From the NCBI GenBank assembly GCA_017462385.1, contig JAFTRE010000015.1, positions 1 through 40,800 of the forward strand: a stretch of 40,800 nt of DNA, read 5' to 3'. A program made the position numbers and the translations under genes. Every line of letters starts with the position of its first letter. The stretch's first letter is position 1. This DNA comes from Clostridia bacterium (GTDB lineage: Bacteria > Bacillota > Clostridia > Oscillospirales > CAG-272). Positions 23,654 through 31,806 of the stretch are shown piece after piece. The notes beneath the pieces were generated by a model that had not been told where the DNA came from, did no database searches, and worked only from the letters and a program-made list of their open reading frames with translations.

Positions 23654-24877
23654 TTATTCTGCGATAACTTTGATAAAGTTCTTTTTGCCCTTGCGCAGCA
23701 TTTTGCCCTCGGCAAGGTCTGCGGGAGAGAATGTGGTGCGGGGATCGGTGATCTTTTCGCCGTCCAGAGTTACGCCGCCCTGCTGGATAGCTTGACGTGC
23801 TTCGGATTTGGATTTGACAAATCCCGCCTTGACCAGCATTGTAGGCACGTCTGCGCGACCGTCCATATAAAAGTCCTCGGCAGTGAGCGTCAGTGTGGGA
23901 AGTTCGGCATCGTCTCCGCCACCAAACAGCGCGCGCGCGCTGGCGCGAGCCTTGTCGGCTTCCTCTTTGCCGTGTACGAGAGAGGTAAGCTCATATGCGA
24001 GAATATCCTTGGCCTCGTTGAGTTTGGATCCCTCCCATCCGTCCATAGCGTTGATTTCTTCGATGGGCAGGAAGGTAAGCATTCTGATGCACTTGAGCAC
24101 GTCTGCATCGTCAACATTTCTCCAGTACTGATAGAAATCGTAGGGAGCGGTCTTATTGGGATCAAGCCAAACGGCGCCCGATGCCGTCTTGCCCATCTTT
24201 TTGCCCTCGGAATTGAGCAGAAGCGTGATGGTCATAGCGTGAGCGTCCTTGCCCAGCTTGCGGCGGATAAGCTCGGTGCCGCCCAGCATGTTGGACCACT
24301 GGTCATTCCCACCGAACTGCATATTGCAGCCGTACTTTTGGTACAGGTAGTAGAAGTCGTAGGACTGCATTATCATATAGTTGAATTCAAGGAAGGACAG
24401 ACCCTTTTCCATGCGTTGCTTATAGCACTCGGCACGGAGCATATTGTTGACAGAGAAGCAAGCGCCGACTTCGCGGAGAACATCTACATAGTTAAGGTCA
24501 AGCAGCCAGTCTGCATTGTTGACCATAATAGCTTTTCCTTCGCCGAAGTCAATAAAACGCTCCATTTGCTTTTTAAAGCAATCGCAGTTGTGCTGGATGG
24601 TGTCGCGTGTCATCATACTGCGCATGTCGGTACGGCCGGAGGGGTCACCGATCATGGCAGTGCCCCCGCCGATAAGAACAACAGGCTTGTTTCCTGCCAT
24701 TTGAAGTCTTTTCATAAGGCACAGAGCCATAAAGTGACCTACGTGCAAAGAGTCTGCGGTGGGGTCAAAACCGATATAGAAGGTGGCCTTACCGTTGTTG
24801 ATCATTTCTTTTATCTCGTCTTCGTTGGTTACCTGCGCGATGAGACCGCGAGCAACGAGTTCGTCATAAATTGTCAT
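23654..24877 (-). CDS. tyrS: Tyrosyl-tRNA synthetase
   Basis: TyrS charges tRNA-Tyr in the cytoplasm. The 407 residues include the class I signatures HVGH (residues 45-48) and KMGKT (the KMSKS loop), tyrosine-site motifs YIGFDPTADSLH and GGNDQWSNMLGG, and a C-terminal S4-like domain (LVKAGFVKSKSEARQAIQQG). AAGGAG precedes the ATG. A consensus promoter puts the transcription start about 32 bases from the ATG, too close for a T-box leader, so this copy does not look tRNA-regulated. Confidence 0.98.
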   Translation of the reverse strand: MTIYDELVARGLIAQVTNEDEIKEMINNGKATFYIGFDPTADSLHVGHFMALCLMKRLQMAGNKPVVLIGGGTAMIGDPSGRTDMRSMMTRDTIQHNCDCFKKQMERFIDFGEGKAIMVNNADWLLDLNYVDVLREVGACFSVNNMLRAECYKQRMEKGLSFLEFNYMIMQSYDFYYLYQKYGCNMQFGGNDQWSNMLGGTELIRRKLGKDAHAMTITLLLNSEGKKMGKTASGAVWLDPNKTAPYDFYQYWRNVDDADVLKCIRMLTFLPIEEINAMDGWEGSKLNEAKDILAYELTSLVHGKEEADKARASARALFGGGDDAELPTLTLTAEDFYMDGRADVPTMLVKAGFVKSKSEARQAIQQGGVTLDGEKITDPRTTFSPADLAEGKMLRKGKKNFIKVIAE

Positions 24878-24915
24878 TTTTTAAAGTCTCCTTAAAATAT
24901 AATGCCATTCGTATA

Positions 24916-24944
24916 ATTATAACATAACTTGAATGTTTTTGCAA
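24916..24944 (-). promoter_or_regulatory. Sigma-A promoter of tyrS
   Basis: On the minus strand TTGCAA (24944-24939) and TATAAT (24921-24916) are 17 bases apart, followed by a short leader with AAGGAG. Confidence 0.85.
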
Positions 24945-24956
24945 CACCCGAACAGT

Positions 24957-24996
24957 AAAAAAATACGCCGTATGGGACGGTATGTCCCATACGGCG
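24957..24996 (-). terminator. Terminator of the sugar-binding lipoprotein gene
   Basis: On the minus strand CGCCGTATGGGAC and its complement form a 13-base-pair stem around 5 bases (24966-24996), followed by TATTTTTTTACTG. It lies 21 bases after the stop codon. Confidence 0.92.
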
Positions 24997-25016
24997 ATGA
25001 AAATTAATTGAAGCTA

Positions 25017-26510
25017 TCAATTAAGCTCTGCAATGGCGTCATTTATATCATCGAGCGCTCTGCCCATGATTCTGTCTGCTGCCTTGTATGTACTGGACCA
25101 GGTGGACGCGGCGTTTTTAACGCAGGAGTTGCGGAAAACAGAGTAAGAGAAGTTTTGCAGCTCGGTGGAGAAGATACGACCAACGTCAATACTTACCCCC
25201 GCGCGAATAATATCGTACATGGCGGATGCTTCGTTGTCGGACGAATATTTCAGCTTCATGGAGGTCTCAAACAGCATGGGAGTTACCTCACGGTAGCCCT
25301 CGGATGCGAGACACTCAAGCGTTGCCGCTGCTGCCTCAACGTTCTTGGAGGCTATCGAGATAGCATACATAGTGTAGGGGAAGCCGAGGCAGGTTACATA
25401 ATTTGTTTGACTTTCATCAAACTTCGGAACGGGAACGATACCATATTCAAAGTTGATCTCATCCTTGCGCTTCAAGCCCATATATGAGCGGTCAAGCGTA
25501 AATATGGTGTATCCCTTGGCGAATACCTCTCCGGTGGAGCCGTGGTAGCCGTCCTGACCGTCCCACATGAAGGAGCATATGCCCTCAAGCAGGGATATGG
25601 TCTTTTCGGAGTTGAAGCTGGGCGAGATGATGAGCTTGTCGGAGGAATCCTTTTCGACAGTATTCAGTCCCGCACCGGTGAAGAATGCGTCATAATGTAT
25701 GTCGGCGGTGCAAAAGCCGTATGCGTCGTCCGCGTCGCGCAAGCCATCGCCGTTGTTGTCTGCGTAGCGGCCGCTTGCCATTTCGAACATCTTTTCATAT
25801 GTCCACTTGCCGCTCTCTACAAGCTCATAGGGGTTTTCGAGATCGTAGTCTGTGATGAGCTGCTTGTTGAAGAACATAGCATACATCATGTGCAGCATGT
25901 TGGTGGAAATGTCACCGGATGCAAAATAAAGCTTGTCATTTATTGTAGCTTGACTGATGAGCGAATCGGGCCACCAGGGCATATCGAAATCGAGATAATC
26001 AAGCGACTTTAGGTTATATGCGTAGCCGTTGACCGCAAGCGTAGCACCTACCATGCTGTAGCCCGCAAAAATGTCGTGTTCGCCGCCCGAGCTGATGCTG
26101 TTAAGCGCAGTAGAGACGAAGTTCTGCTGGTTTTTGAAATTGCCGAGTGTGCCGACAAAGTTGAGGTCAACGCCGAGGCGTGTCTCTGTGTTGAGGTTTC
26201 GCATATAGATACCGTCTGTTACGATATCACCGGTCTGTTCCAACACCTCAAATTCGGGCTCCTCGACGTCCTCCCAGTAGAGGATGGAAATGGTGGTGCC
26301 GCTGAAGTTAAGATCCTCGGGAAGATTGTCTTCAACATAAAGCGTGGTTTCTTCCGAGGCGTTGGGCGCGGTGGTGTCGGATGGTGTCCCTTGCGTGCCG
26401 CCTGCGGACTCGGTAGTGGTGGTTACATCGTCATCGCCCGGTTGTGCGCAGGCAACAAGTGTTGCGACGAGCATCAGGAGCGCAAGAACGATAGCAAGTA
26501 CTCTTTTCAT
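25017..26510 (-). CDS. Family 1 extracellular solute-binding lipoprotein (carbohydrate type)
   Basis: The 497-residue protein has a signal peptide ending LVATLVAC and a Thr/Ser/Glu linker, so it is a surface lipoprotein. The following fold reads as a family 1 (sugar-type) ABC binding protein, with typical segments such as LYFASGDISTNMLHMMYAMF, FMWDGQDGYHGSTGEVFAKG and the FEYGIVPVPKFDESQTNYVT stretch. It contains a calcium-loop-like DNNGDGLRDADD at about residues 245-256. AAAGGA precedes the ATG. No permease or ATPase genes are adjacent; it is divergent from an AraC regulator, which probably controls it. Substrate unknown. It ends with an intrinsic terminator, so it is monocistronic. Confidence 0.88.
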   Translation of the reverse strand: MKRVLAIVLALLMLVATLVACAQPGDDDVTTTTESAGGTQGTPSDTTAPNASEETTLYVEDNLPEDLNFSGTTISILYWEDVEEPEFEVLEQTGDIVTDGIYMRNLNTETRLGVDLNFVGTLGNFKNQQNFVSTALNSISSGGEHDIFAGYSMVGATLAVNGYAYNLKSLDYLDFDMPWWPDSLISQATINDKLYFASGDISTNMLHMMYAMFFNKQLITDYDLENPYELVESGKWTYEKMFEMASGRYADNNGDGLRDADDAYGFCTADIHYDAFFTGAGLNTVEKDSSDKLIISPSFNSEKTISLLEGICSFMWDGQDGYHGSTGEVFAKGYTIFTLDRSYMGLKRKDEINFEYGIVPVPKFDESQTNYVTCLGFPYTMYAISIASKNVEAAAATLECLASEGYREVTPMLFETSMKLKYSSDNEASAMYDIIRAGVSIDVGRIFSTELQNFSYSVFRNSCVKNAASTWSSTYKAADRIMGRALDDINDAIAELN

Positions 26511-26561
26511 ATGACATCCTTTCTTACATTATAAGTATTTATTGTATATACATACAAATTA

Positions 26562-26590
26562 ATTATACAACCTATATAAGTTACGGTCAA
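26562..26590 (-). promoter_or_regulatory. Sigma-A promoter of the solute-binding lipoprotein gene
   Basis: On the minus strand TTGACC (26590-26585) and TATAAT (26567-26562) are 17 bases apart. It lies back to back with the AraC promoter, the layout expected for shared control. Confidence 0.85.
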
Positions 26591-26649
26591 TGTTGTGTTC
26601 AAAATTCAGCCTAAAAAACAAAAACAACAGCCAAAAAACGAAAATTTTG

Positions 26650-26678
26650 TTGACATGTCCGAATCAAAATGATAAAAT
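26650..26678 (+). promoter_or_regulatory. Sigma-A promoter of the AraC regulator gene
   Basis: TTGACA (26650-26655) and TAAAAT (26673-26678) are 17 bases apart. The 60 bases between this and the divergent promoter are AT-rich with runs of AAAACAA and are a likely place for an operator, though I see no clear inverted repeat. Confidence 0.8.
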
Positions 26679-26719
26679 AATTACACGGCGACAACAATAA
26701 AGAAAGGCAGCGAAATGAT

Positions 26720-27478
26720 ATGAGGCTTCCCGATATAGAATATGCCCTACGGCGCACACGTTCGGCAGGCGGCAATATTACCGCGCATAGTCATGAGTCG
26801 TGGGAAATGGTTTGTTACATAAGCGGAGAGGGTAAAACCGTTTGTGGAAATGTTAGCTATGACTACCGCGCCGATACAGTTTGCCTGATACCCCCCAATA
26901 CACATCACAAAGAAATCAATACAACCGAAACCGAATTGGTTTTTTGCGCATTTGTGCCGGGAGATCAGGAGTGCCGCGCCGGCGTATATAATGGCGATGC
27001 CGAAATATCGCAGATTGCTGTTATGCTTGCATCTGCGATGGCATCGCGGAATGTGACCGACGGTACCGTGGCAGGGCTGTATCTTGCTGTGATATTGACA
27101 AAGCTGATGTCCAGCGAGGGCATCGAGGGGGTAGACGGCGGCGAGCAAAATCGATCGCTCGAAAGTGCCTTTCACTATATTTTCGACTATTACAATACCG
27201 ATATAAAGCCGCGCGAGTTGGCGGCGTCGGTAGGCTACAGCTATGACCGTTTTCGGCATATTTTCAAAGACCGTTTCGGCATAACGCCCAAGCAAATGAT
27301 ACTTTACAAGCGCATCGACGCGGCAAAACAGATGTTGCGTTCGGACGGCAAAATAGAAAATATAGCTCGCGATTGCGGCTTTGGGTCGGCATCGCAGTTT
27401 AATGTTATTTTCAAAAAAACACAAGGAATGACGCCCGGCGAGTACCGCGCGGTATCGCGAAAACGTCAAGCAAATTGA
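26720..27478 (+). CDS. AraC-family transcriptional regulator
   Basis: The 252-residue protein has an N-terminal cupin-like sensing domain (ITAHSHESWEMVCYISGEG, VCLIPPNTHHKEIN) and a C-terminal AraC domain with two helix-turn-helix motifs: ELAASVGYSYDRFRHIFKDR and IENIARDCGFGSASQFNVIF, ending in the typical QGMTPGEYR. It is transcribed divergently from the solute-binding lipoprotein, so it probably regulates sugar uptake from that promoter in response to a sugar bound by the cupin domain. A two-codon frame (ATG ATA TGA) overlaps the start; the AGAAAGG site is 12 bases from the chosen ATG. Confidence 0.92.
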   Translation: MRLPDIEYALRRTRSAGGNITAHSHESWEMVCYISGEGKTVCGNVSYDYRADTVCLIPPNTHHKEINTTETELVFCAFVPGDQECRAGVYNGDAEISQIAVMLASAMASRNVTDGTVAGLYLAVILTKLMSSEGIEGVDGGEQNRSLESAFHYIFDYYNTDIKPRELAASVGYSYDRFRHIFKDRFGITPKQMILYKRIDAAKQMLRSDGKIENIARDCGFGSASQFNVIFKKTQGMTPGEYRAVSRKRQAN

Positions 27479-27565
27479 GTCTTTCCGCAGATTTATGAAA
27501 TTGTTGTATAAAAAAGGGCATATACAGGCACAATTATCATAAGTCTGTTTGGAGAGCTAAAATAC

Positions 27566-28207
27566 ATGAACGATATAAATAGCGCCCGTCCGTCTGTGCG
27601 AGCGGTTTCTCGAGGATACGGTGGGTTGCCCAAAAGAATACTTGATATTGCCGTGGCATGTTCGGGACTGTTGATTTCGGCGATCCCTATGTGTCTTTGT
27701 GCGGTAGCTATAATGATGGAAGGGGGAGGGCCGGTAATATTTCGCCAAAAGCGAATTGGAGCCGATCTTCGTCCTTTTGTGTGCTATAAATTCAGGACCA
27801 TGAGCTGTGACGCGCCGCCCGAATGTGCCACGGCGGCGCTTGAGCACCCCGAGCGTTATATAACAAAGGTGGGGGCTTTTTTGCGGCGGACCAGCCTTGA
27901 TGAGCTACCTCAGCTTTTCAATGTACTTCGAGGCGACATGAGTCTTATCGGCCCCCGTCCCGTTGTTGCCGCCGAGAGTGAGCTGATACATCTGCGCAAC
28001 AGCCTCGGTGTCTACGGTATACGCCCCGGGCTTACTGGACTGGCGCAGGTGAGAGGGCGTGACTCGGTCAGTGTGCGGCGCAAGGCGGCTTATGACGCGC
28101 AGTATGTAGAGCGCATGTCGTTTGGCTACGATATGGGCTTGCTTGTACGAACACTGGTCAATGTAATTTGCTGTCGTGGCGTGCGGGAGGGAAGCGAGCG
28201 TGGATAA
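27566..28207 (+). CDS. Bacterial sugar transferase (undecaprenyl-phosphate sugar phosphotransferase)
   Basis: The 213-residue enzyme belongs to the WcaJ/WbaP/PglC family, which moves a sugar-1-phosphate to undecaprenyl phosphate to start surface polysaccharide assembly. The signature blocks are KRILDIAVACSGLLISAIPM (the re-entrant membrane helix, about 18-37), GGPVIFRQKRIG, CYKFRTMSCDAP, LRRTSLDELPQLFNVLRGDM and SLIGPRPV, then PGLTGLAQVRGR. It is the short monotopic (PglC-like) form without the multi-pass N-terminal domain. TTGGAGAG precedes the ATG. The flippase gene overlaps its 3' end. It is the first committed step of a locus that is otherwise not in the window. Confidence 0.93.
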   Translation: MNDINSARPSVRAVSRGYGGLPKRILDIAVACSGLLISAIPMCLCAVAIMMEGGGPVIFRQKRIGADLRPFVCYKFRTMSCDAPPECATAALEHPERYITKVGAFLRRTSLDELPQLFNVLRGDMSLIGPRPVVAAESELIHLRNSLGVYGIRPGLTGLAQVRGRDSVSVRRKAAYDAQYVERMSFGYDMGLLVRTLVNVICCRGVREGSERG

Positions 28208-29615
28208 GCGTCGGTTGACACGCGCCGTTTCGGTTGCCTTTGCGGCGCAGGGCGTGACGGCGGCTGTCAATGCGTTTACGGTGCTGATGCTGGCAGGAGG
28301 ACTCGATGCCGCGGGCTACGGATTGTGGCAATTTTTCCTTTTGATAGGCTCGTATGCGGGGCTGTTTCATCTGGGACTTTGCGACGGAGCATATCTGAAC
28401 AACGGCGGTGTCGAGCCGCAAGCACTTGACGCCTCGCGCCTGGGCACACTGTTTCGCCGTGCTACCGCTGTTCAGTTTGGCGTAGCGTGCCTGTCGGTGC
28501 CCGCCGTACTGTGGTTGGGTGGTATGAGCGGAAGAGCGTGGGCGATCGCGTTGGCACTTATATATATGCCCATTTTCAATGCCGACGCCTACCTCGGATA
28601 TATTTTGCAGGCGACGGGAAACACCGTCGCCTATTCGGTATCCGTCATGATCGACCGTGTGGGCTTTATACTGCTCGCACTCGCCGCAGCAGCAGGTGGG
28701 GCGACGGATTTCCGTGTTTATGCTGTTGCGAGTATTGTGTCGGAATCGGTGTCGCTGGTGTATTGCGTGTATAAGACGCGCCGTCTGGTATTCGCGCCGC
28801 GCGCGTCGGGCGGCGTTGCGGACATGGCAAGACGGGATATTTCGGTCGGCTCTCGCCTTATGATATCCAATCTTTCAGGTCAGCTGGTGACGGGCGCGGC
28901 AAGGCTTGCTGTCATCTGGCGTTACGGGGACGCCGAATTCGGGCGTATATCCTTTATCATGACACTCTCCAATGTGTTTTTACAGCTTGTCTCGCAGTTC
29001 AGTATGGTGCTGTTTCCGTCGTTGAGGCGCGAGGATGAGCATATCCGCCGTCGTGTAATAGAACGCATGCGTTCGGTTGCAGGTTTGCTGTTGCCTGCCG
29101 TTTTTCTGGCGTATCTTCCGATAAAGCTGTTTATAGGTAAGTTTTTACCGCAGTATGAGGAGGGTATCGCATATCTCGCGTTGCTGTTGCCGCTGTGTCT
29201 GTTTGACGGAAAAACGCATCTTATAGGAGACACTTATTTTAAAGTAAAGGGGCGTTCGGACGAGCTGATGCGTCTCAATCTCAGCTCGGCGGCACTTAGC
29301 CTTTTGCTGTGCTTCGGTGCGGCGCGGTTGGGGGAAGATGTCGGAGCGGTGCTGATTGCGGCAGTGGTCGCTTCGGCGGTAAGAAGCGTGGCGTTTGATA
29401 TCAGATGCCGACAAGGCGAGGGTGAGCACATCAGAATAGTGGTGATACAGCAGTTGTCCGAGATAGCGCTTTGCTTGGCTTTCATTTTCAGTGCATTGTT
29501 GTTGCCTGATATTCCGGCGCTGTTGACATATGCGTTTTGCTATCTCGTTTATGTGTATATTCGCCGCGATGAGTTTGGGCGGCTGTTGCCTGCGGGCAAA
29601 TCAAAAAGCGTATAG
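28200..29615 (+). CDS. Wzx-like polysaccharide flippase (MATE/MVF superfamily)
   Basis: This 471-residue membrane protein has about 12-14 hydrophobic segments and the N-terminal pattern of polysaccharide export proteins (SVAFAAQGVTAAVNAFTVLM, YGLWQFFLLIGSYAGLFHLG). It should move undecaprenyl-linked glycan across the membrane. GTG 28200 is chosen because GGAGG lies 9 bases before it; it overlaps the last codons of the sugar transferase gene by 8 bases. The frame is open further upstream. The stop codon lies inside a perfect terminator hairpin. Sequence does not distinguish teichoic acid, capsule or exopolysaccharide transport. Confidence 0.88.
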   Translation: MDKRRLTRAVSVAFAAQGVTAAVNAFTVLMLAGGLDAAGYGLWQFFLLIGSYAGLFHLGLCDGAYLNNGGVEPQALDASRLGTLFRRATAVQFGVACLSVPAVLWLGGMSGRAWAIALALIYMPIFNADAYLGYILQATGNTVAYSVSVMIDRVGFILLALAAAAGGATDFRVYAVASIVSESVSLVYCVYKTRRLVFAPRASGGVADMARRDISVGSRLMISNLSGQLVTGAARLAVIWRYGDAEFGRISFIMTLSNVFLQLVSQFSMVLFPSLRREDEHIRRRVIERMRSVAGLLLPAVFLAYLPIKLFIGKFLPQYEEGIAYLALLLPLCLFDGKTHLIGDTYFKVKGRSDELMRLNLSSAALSLLLCFGAARLGEDVGAVLIAAVVASAVRSVAFDIRCRQGEGEHIRIVVIQQLSEIALCLAFIFSALLLPDIPALLTYAFCYLVYVYIRRDEFGRLLPAGKSKSV

Positions 29616-29639
29616 ACCGAATCGGTCTATACGCTTTTT
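29603..29639. terminator. Bidirectional terminator overlapping the flippase stop codon
   Basis: Arms AAAAAGCGTATAGACCGA (29603-29620) and TCGGTCTATACGCTTTTT (29622-29639) form an 18-base-pair stem with a one-base centre, A- and T-flanked. The flippase TAG (29613-29615) is inside it and azlD ends two bases after it. Confidence 0.92.
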
Positions 29640-29640
29640 G

Positions 29641-29940
29641 TCAGAATATAAATCCGGATATAAACGCGGCAAGTGATGCGGCGAGCGCGACTACTATGAG
29701 CGGCTTGCCGAAGTATGCCAGCACCGCCGCGACGACCGTGCCGACTATTGCTGTTGCAATATTGCCGGTAGAGTAGAAAATGGCGGGAATGGTCATGGCG
29801 CTGAGCACCGCATAAGGGATGTAAGCGAGAAAGCTACGGAAAAATGGCGAGCGTATCTTTTTGCGGAAAAGCGTGAAAGGGAGCATTCGTATGAGATACG
29901 TAACGCCTGCCATTACGGCTATGTAAATATAAGTGTTCAT
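29641..29940 (-). CDS. azlD: AzlD-type branched-chain amino acid export subunit
   Basis: The 99-residue membrane protein has three to four hydrophobic segments and the AzlD pattern MAGVTYLIRMLPFTLFRKK near the N-terminus, then FLAYIPYAVLSAMTIPAIFY. AzlD partners with AzlC to export branched-chain amino acids or related compounds. Its ATG overlaps the azlC stop by 4 bases (ATGA), indicating translational coupling. Confidence 0.93.
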   Translation of the reverse strand: MNTYIYIAVMAGVTYLIRMLPFTLFRKKIRSPFFRSFLAYIPYAVLSAMTIPAIFYSTGNIATAIVGTVVAAVLAYFGKPLIVVALAASLAAFISGFIF

Positions 29941-30662
29941 GCGTCGCCACCTTCTTTCGGTGTGTCCGACTCGCTGTCATCATTCATAGGGAAGAGAAGC
30001 GCGCACACTGCTGCCGATATAACAGCGCTGATTATGACCGAAAAGCCGCTTGATATAAATGTGAAAACATATTTTATAAGAATACTGCACAGCGCTCCGA
30101 TCACGACCGCCATCAGTATTCCGCGACTTTTGCGCGAGGGTGGTATTATGATGGCGAGAAACATACCGTAGACCAGTATGCCCATGGCGGCGGTAAGCGC
30201 GGAGGGAAGTATATGCCCCGCAACAGCGCCGAGCAAAGTTCCGAACACCCAGCCTACCATAGACACCAATATCATTCCGTACATGTATGCGGGGGTGATG
30301 TCGCCTTTTTGAGAATAGGCGACGGCAAAATTTTCGTCGGTAATTCCAAAAGATATCACCATTCTGTGAAAAGTGTTGAATTTGCTGTCAAGCTTTTGCG
30401 AAAGTGACAGCCCCATCAGGGAATATCGCACATTCAGGACAAATTGTGTCAGTATCATTTCGATCAGTGTACCGCCTGCCGCGATGATGCCGACTCCCGC
30501 CACCTGACCGGCGGAGGTCAGGTTTGTGGCGGACATGACCACCGATTGCGCGATGGTAAGCCCCAGATTTACCGCCAATATACCAAAACCGAAGGACACC
30601 GAAAGATAGCCGAGCGCGGTCGGGATGCCGTCCTTCATGCCCTTGAAAAAATGTTTTCTCAC
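29937..30662 (-). CDS. azlC: AzlC-type branched-chain amino acid export permease
   Basis: The 241-residue permease shows the AzlC signature GIPTALGYLSVSFGFGILAV near the N-terminus and FQRMVISFGITDENFAVAY-like residues (FHRMVISFGITDENFAVAYS). The start is a GTG at 30662 with AAGGAG 10 bases upstream. It follows the acyltransferase-like gene by 36 bases, so the three genes are probably one transcript. The C-terminus is polar (DDSESDTPKEGGDA). Confidence 0.93.
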   Translation of the reverse strand: MRKHFFKGMKDGIPTALGYLSVSFGFGILAVNLGLTIAQSVVMSATNLTSAGQVAGVGIIAAGGTLIEMILTQFVLNVRYSLMGLSLSQKLDSKFNTFHRMVISFGITDENFAVAYSQKGDITPAYMYGMILVSMVGWVFGTLLGAVAGHILPSALTAAMGILVYGMFLAIIIPPSRKSRGILMAVVIGALCSILIKYVFTFISSGFSVIISAVISAAVCALLFPMNDDSESDTPKEGGDA

Positions 30663-30698
30663 GGAAAATTTGCTCCTTAATGATCAGAAGATGTTGCG

Positions 30699-31670
30699 TC
30701 AGTCTATATCCTCGTACACGACCTCGGGAGCAAGCTCGAGCTGTGCGGGATTTTCGACCATTCGCTTGAAGTGCTTGAATGCGGCGGCGAAATAATATCC
30801 GTCGCATATGCGCTCGTCGGTGACAACTTTGAGGTCTATATAACGGCGCTTGTGTATATTGCCGTTGCTGTCAGGCTCGTAAGCGGTGCGCTTGGCGCCG
30901 TATGCAAGAAAGACAGGCAAGTTGCCGAAATCGTAAAGATGATGATATATGGGTTTGATGCCGAGCGAGCCCATGCTGGTGATTATCATTGATCCGTGGA
31001 ATGGACTGAGTCGGGTCAGCTTCTCGGGCAGCCAGCCGAAATAATCCATAAAGGCGAGCAGTTTGACAGTCCAGCGCAGAAACAGTCCGGGAATGAACAG
31101 CAGGGCACGGTTGAGCTTGTCGAAGGAGTTGACCTCGCCCTCGACGGCGTTCTGTTCTACTACCTTGTTGAATTTTTCATAGATATTGTCGAGTGTGTCG
31201 GTAGGCTCGAAAACGACCTTTATGCTTGTATCGGGAGCGTCGATCGCCATTTTGCGCTTTATTACCATTATGACCGATATTTCATTTCTGGCATATATTT
31301 TCTGACCGTTGACAAAACGGTTGACGGCAGGGAACTGTGATACCGTGCGCACATATGCAGAGAGAAAAATATGAAGCATTCCGAAATTGGCCATCCCCTC
31401 CTTTACCTTGCGTCGGCAAAGCGCATCGGCGCGAGCAATATTGAAGCTTTCCGCAAAGGTATTGCAGGCATCATATCTGCGCGCCATTATGTAAGGTGTG
31501 ATACGATTCATTGGTTGAAGCGTGCGCAGCTTGCGTCCGTCCTTGCGGTCACCCCAGCGGCGACGGCATTTTTTCTTTTTGGTAGCGGTGCTGTCGTCGA
31601 CTTTCGAGGCAGGCTCTTGTGCGTTGCTTTCGACGGTGGCCTGAGAGAGATCCTGTAATTTTTCTGTCAT
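30699..31670 (-). CDS. Acyltransferase-fold (2-oxoacid dehydrogenase E2 catalytic-like) protein lacking the catalytic His
   Basis: The 323 residues resemble the E2/chloramphenicol acetyltransferase catalytic fold. MARRYDACNTF, FGMLHIFLSAYVRTVSQFPA and FHGSMIITSMGSLGIKPIYH match the trimer-forming core, and the protein ends with KVVTDERICDGYYFAAAF (282-299). In E2 enzymes this last site reads DHRVxDG, so the catalytic histidine is Glu286 here. No lipoyl or peripheral subunit-binding domain is present; the N-terminus is a basic linker (TKKKKCRRRWGDRKDGRK). It is not next to E1 or E3 genes. AAAGGAG lies 5 bases before ATG 31670. It may be a pseudoenzyme or use another nucleophile. Function unknown. 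Confidence 0.75.
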   Translation of the reverse strand: MTEKLQDLSQATVESNAQEPASKVDDSTATKKKKCRRRWGDRKDGRKLRTLQPMNRITPYIMARRYDACNTFAESFNIARADALCRRKVKEGMANFGMLHIFLSAYVRTVSQFPAVNRFVNGQKIYARNEISVIMVIKRKMAIDAPDTSIKVVFEPTDTLDNIYEKFNKVVEQNAVEGEVNSFDKLNRALLFIPGLFLRWTVKLLAFMDYFGWLPEKLTRLSPFHGSMIITSMGSLGIKPIYHHLYDFGNLPVFLAYGAKRTAYEPDSNGNIHKRRYIDLKVVTDERICDGYYFAAAFKHFKRMVENPAQLELAPEVVYEDID

Positions 31671-31720
31671 TGCGTCTCCTTTGTGTATGGACAATTATTT
31701 GTTTTGGAGCATACATAATA

Positions 31721-31749
31721 ATTTTACCACATCATAATCCAAATTTCAA
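31721..31749 (-). promoter_or_regulatory. Sigma-A promoter of the acyltransferase-like / azlCD operon
   Basis: On the minus strand TTGAAA (31749-31744) and TAAAAT (31726-31721) are 17 bases apart, giving a leader of roughly 45 bases before ATG 31670. Confidence 0.75.
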
Positions 31750-31771
31750 GTAAAATCTGCGCAATATACGA

Positions 31772-31798
31772 CAAAAAACGGCGGGGAGCCCCCGCCGT
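31772..31798 (-). terminator. Terminator of the esterase gene
   Basis: On the minus strand ACGGCGGG and CCCCGCCGT arms form a GC-rich hairpin followed by TTTTTTGTCG, 9 bases after the esterase stop and just upstream of the next promoter. Confidence 0.92.
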
Positions 31799-31806
31799 GG
31801 TGTGCA

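Noticed and set aside
23633-24895. 420-codon open frame antisense to tyrS on the plus strand
   Set aside because: The complementary strand is an unmistakable tyrosyl-tRNA synthetase; the antisense frame has no recognisable domain or ribosome site and contains the terminator at its start.
24878-25016. Possible T-box leader for tyrS
   Set aside because: The consensus promoter sets the start about 32 bases from the ATG, leaving no room for a T-box, and no T-box sequence is visible.
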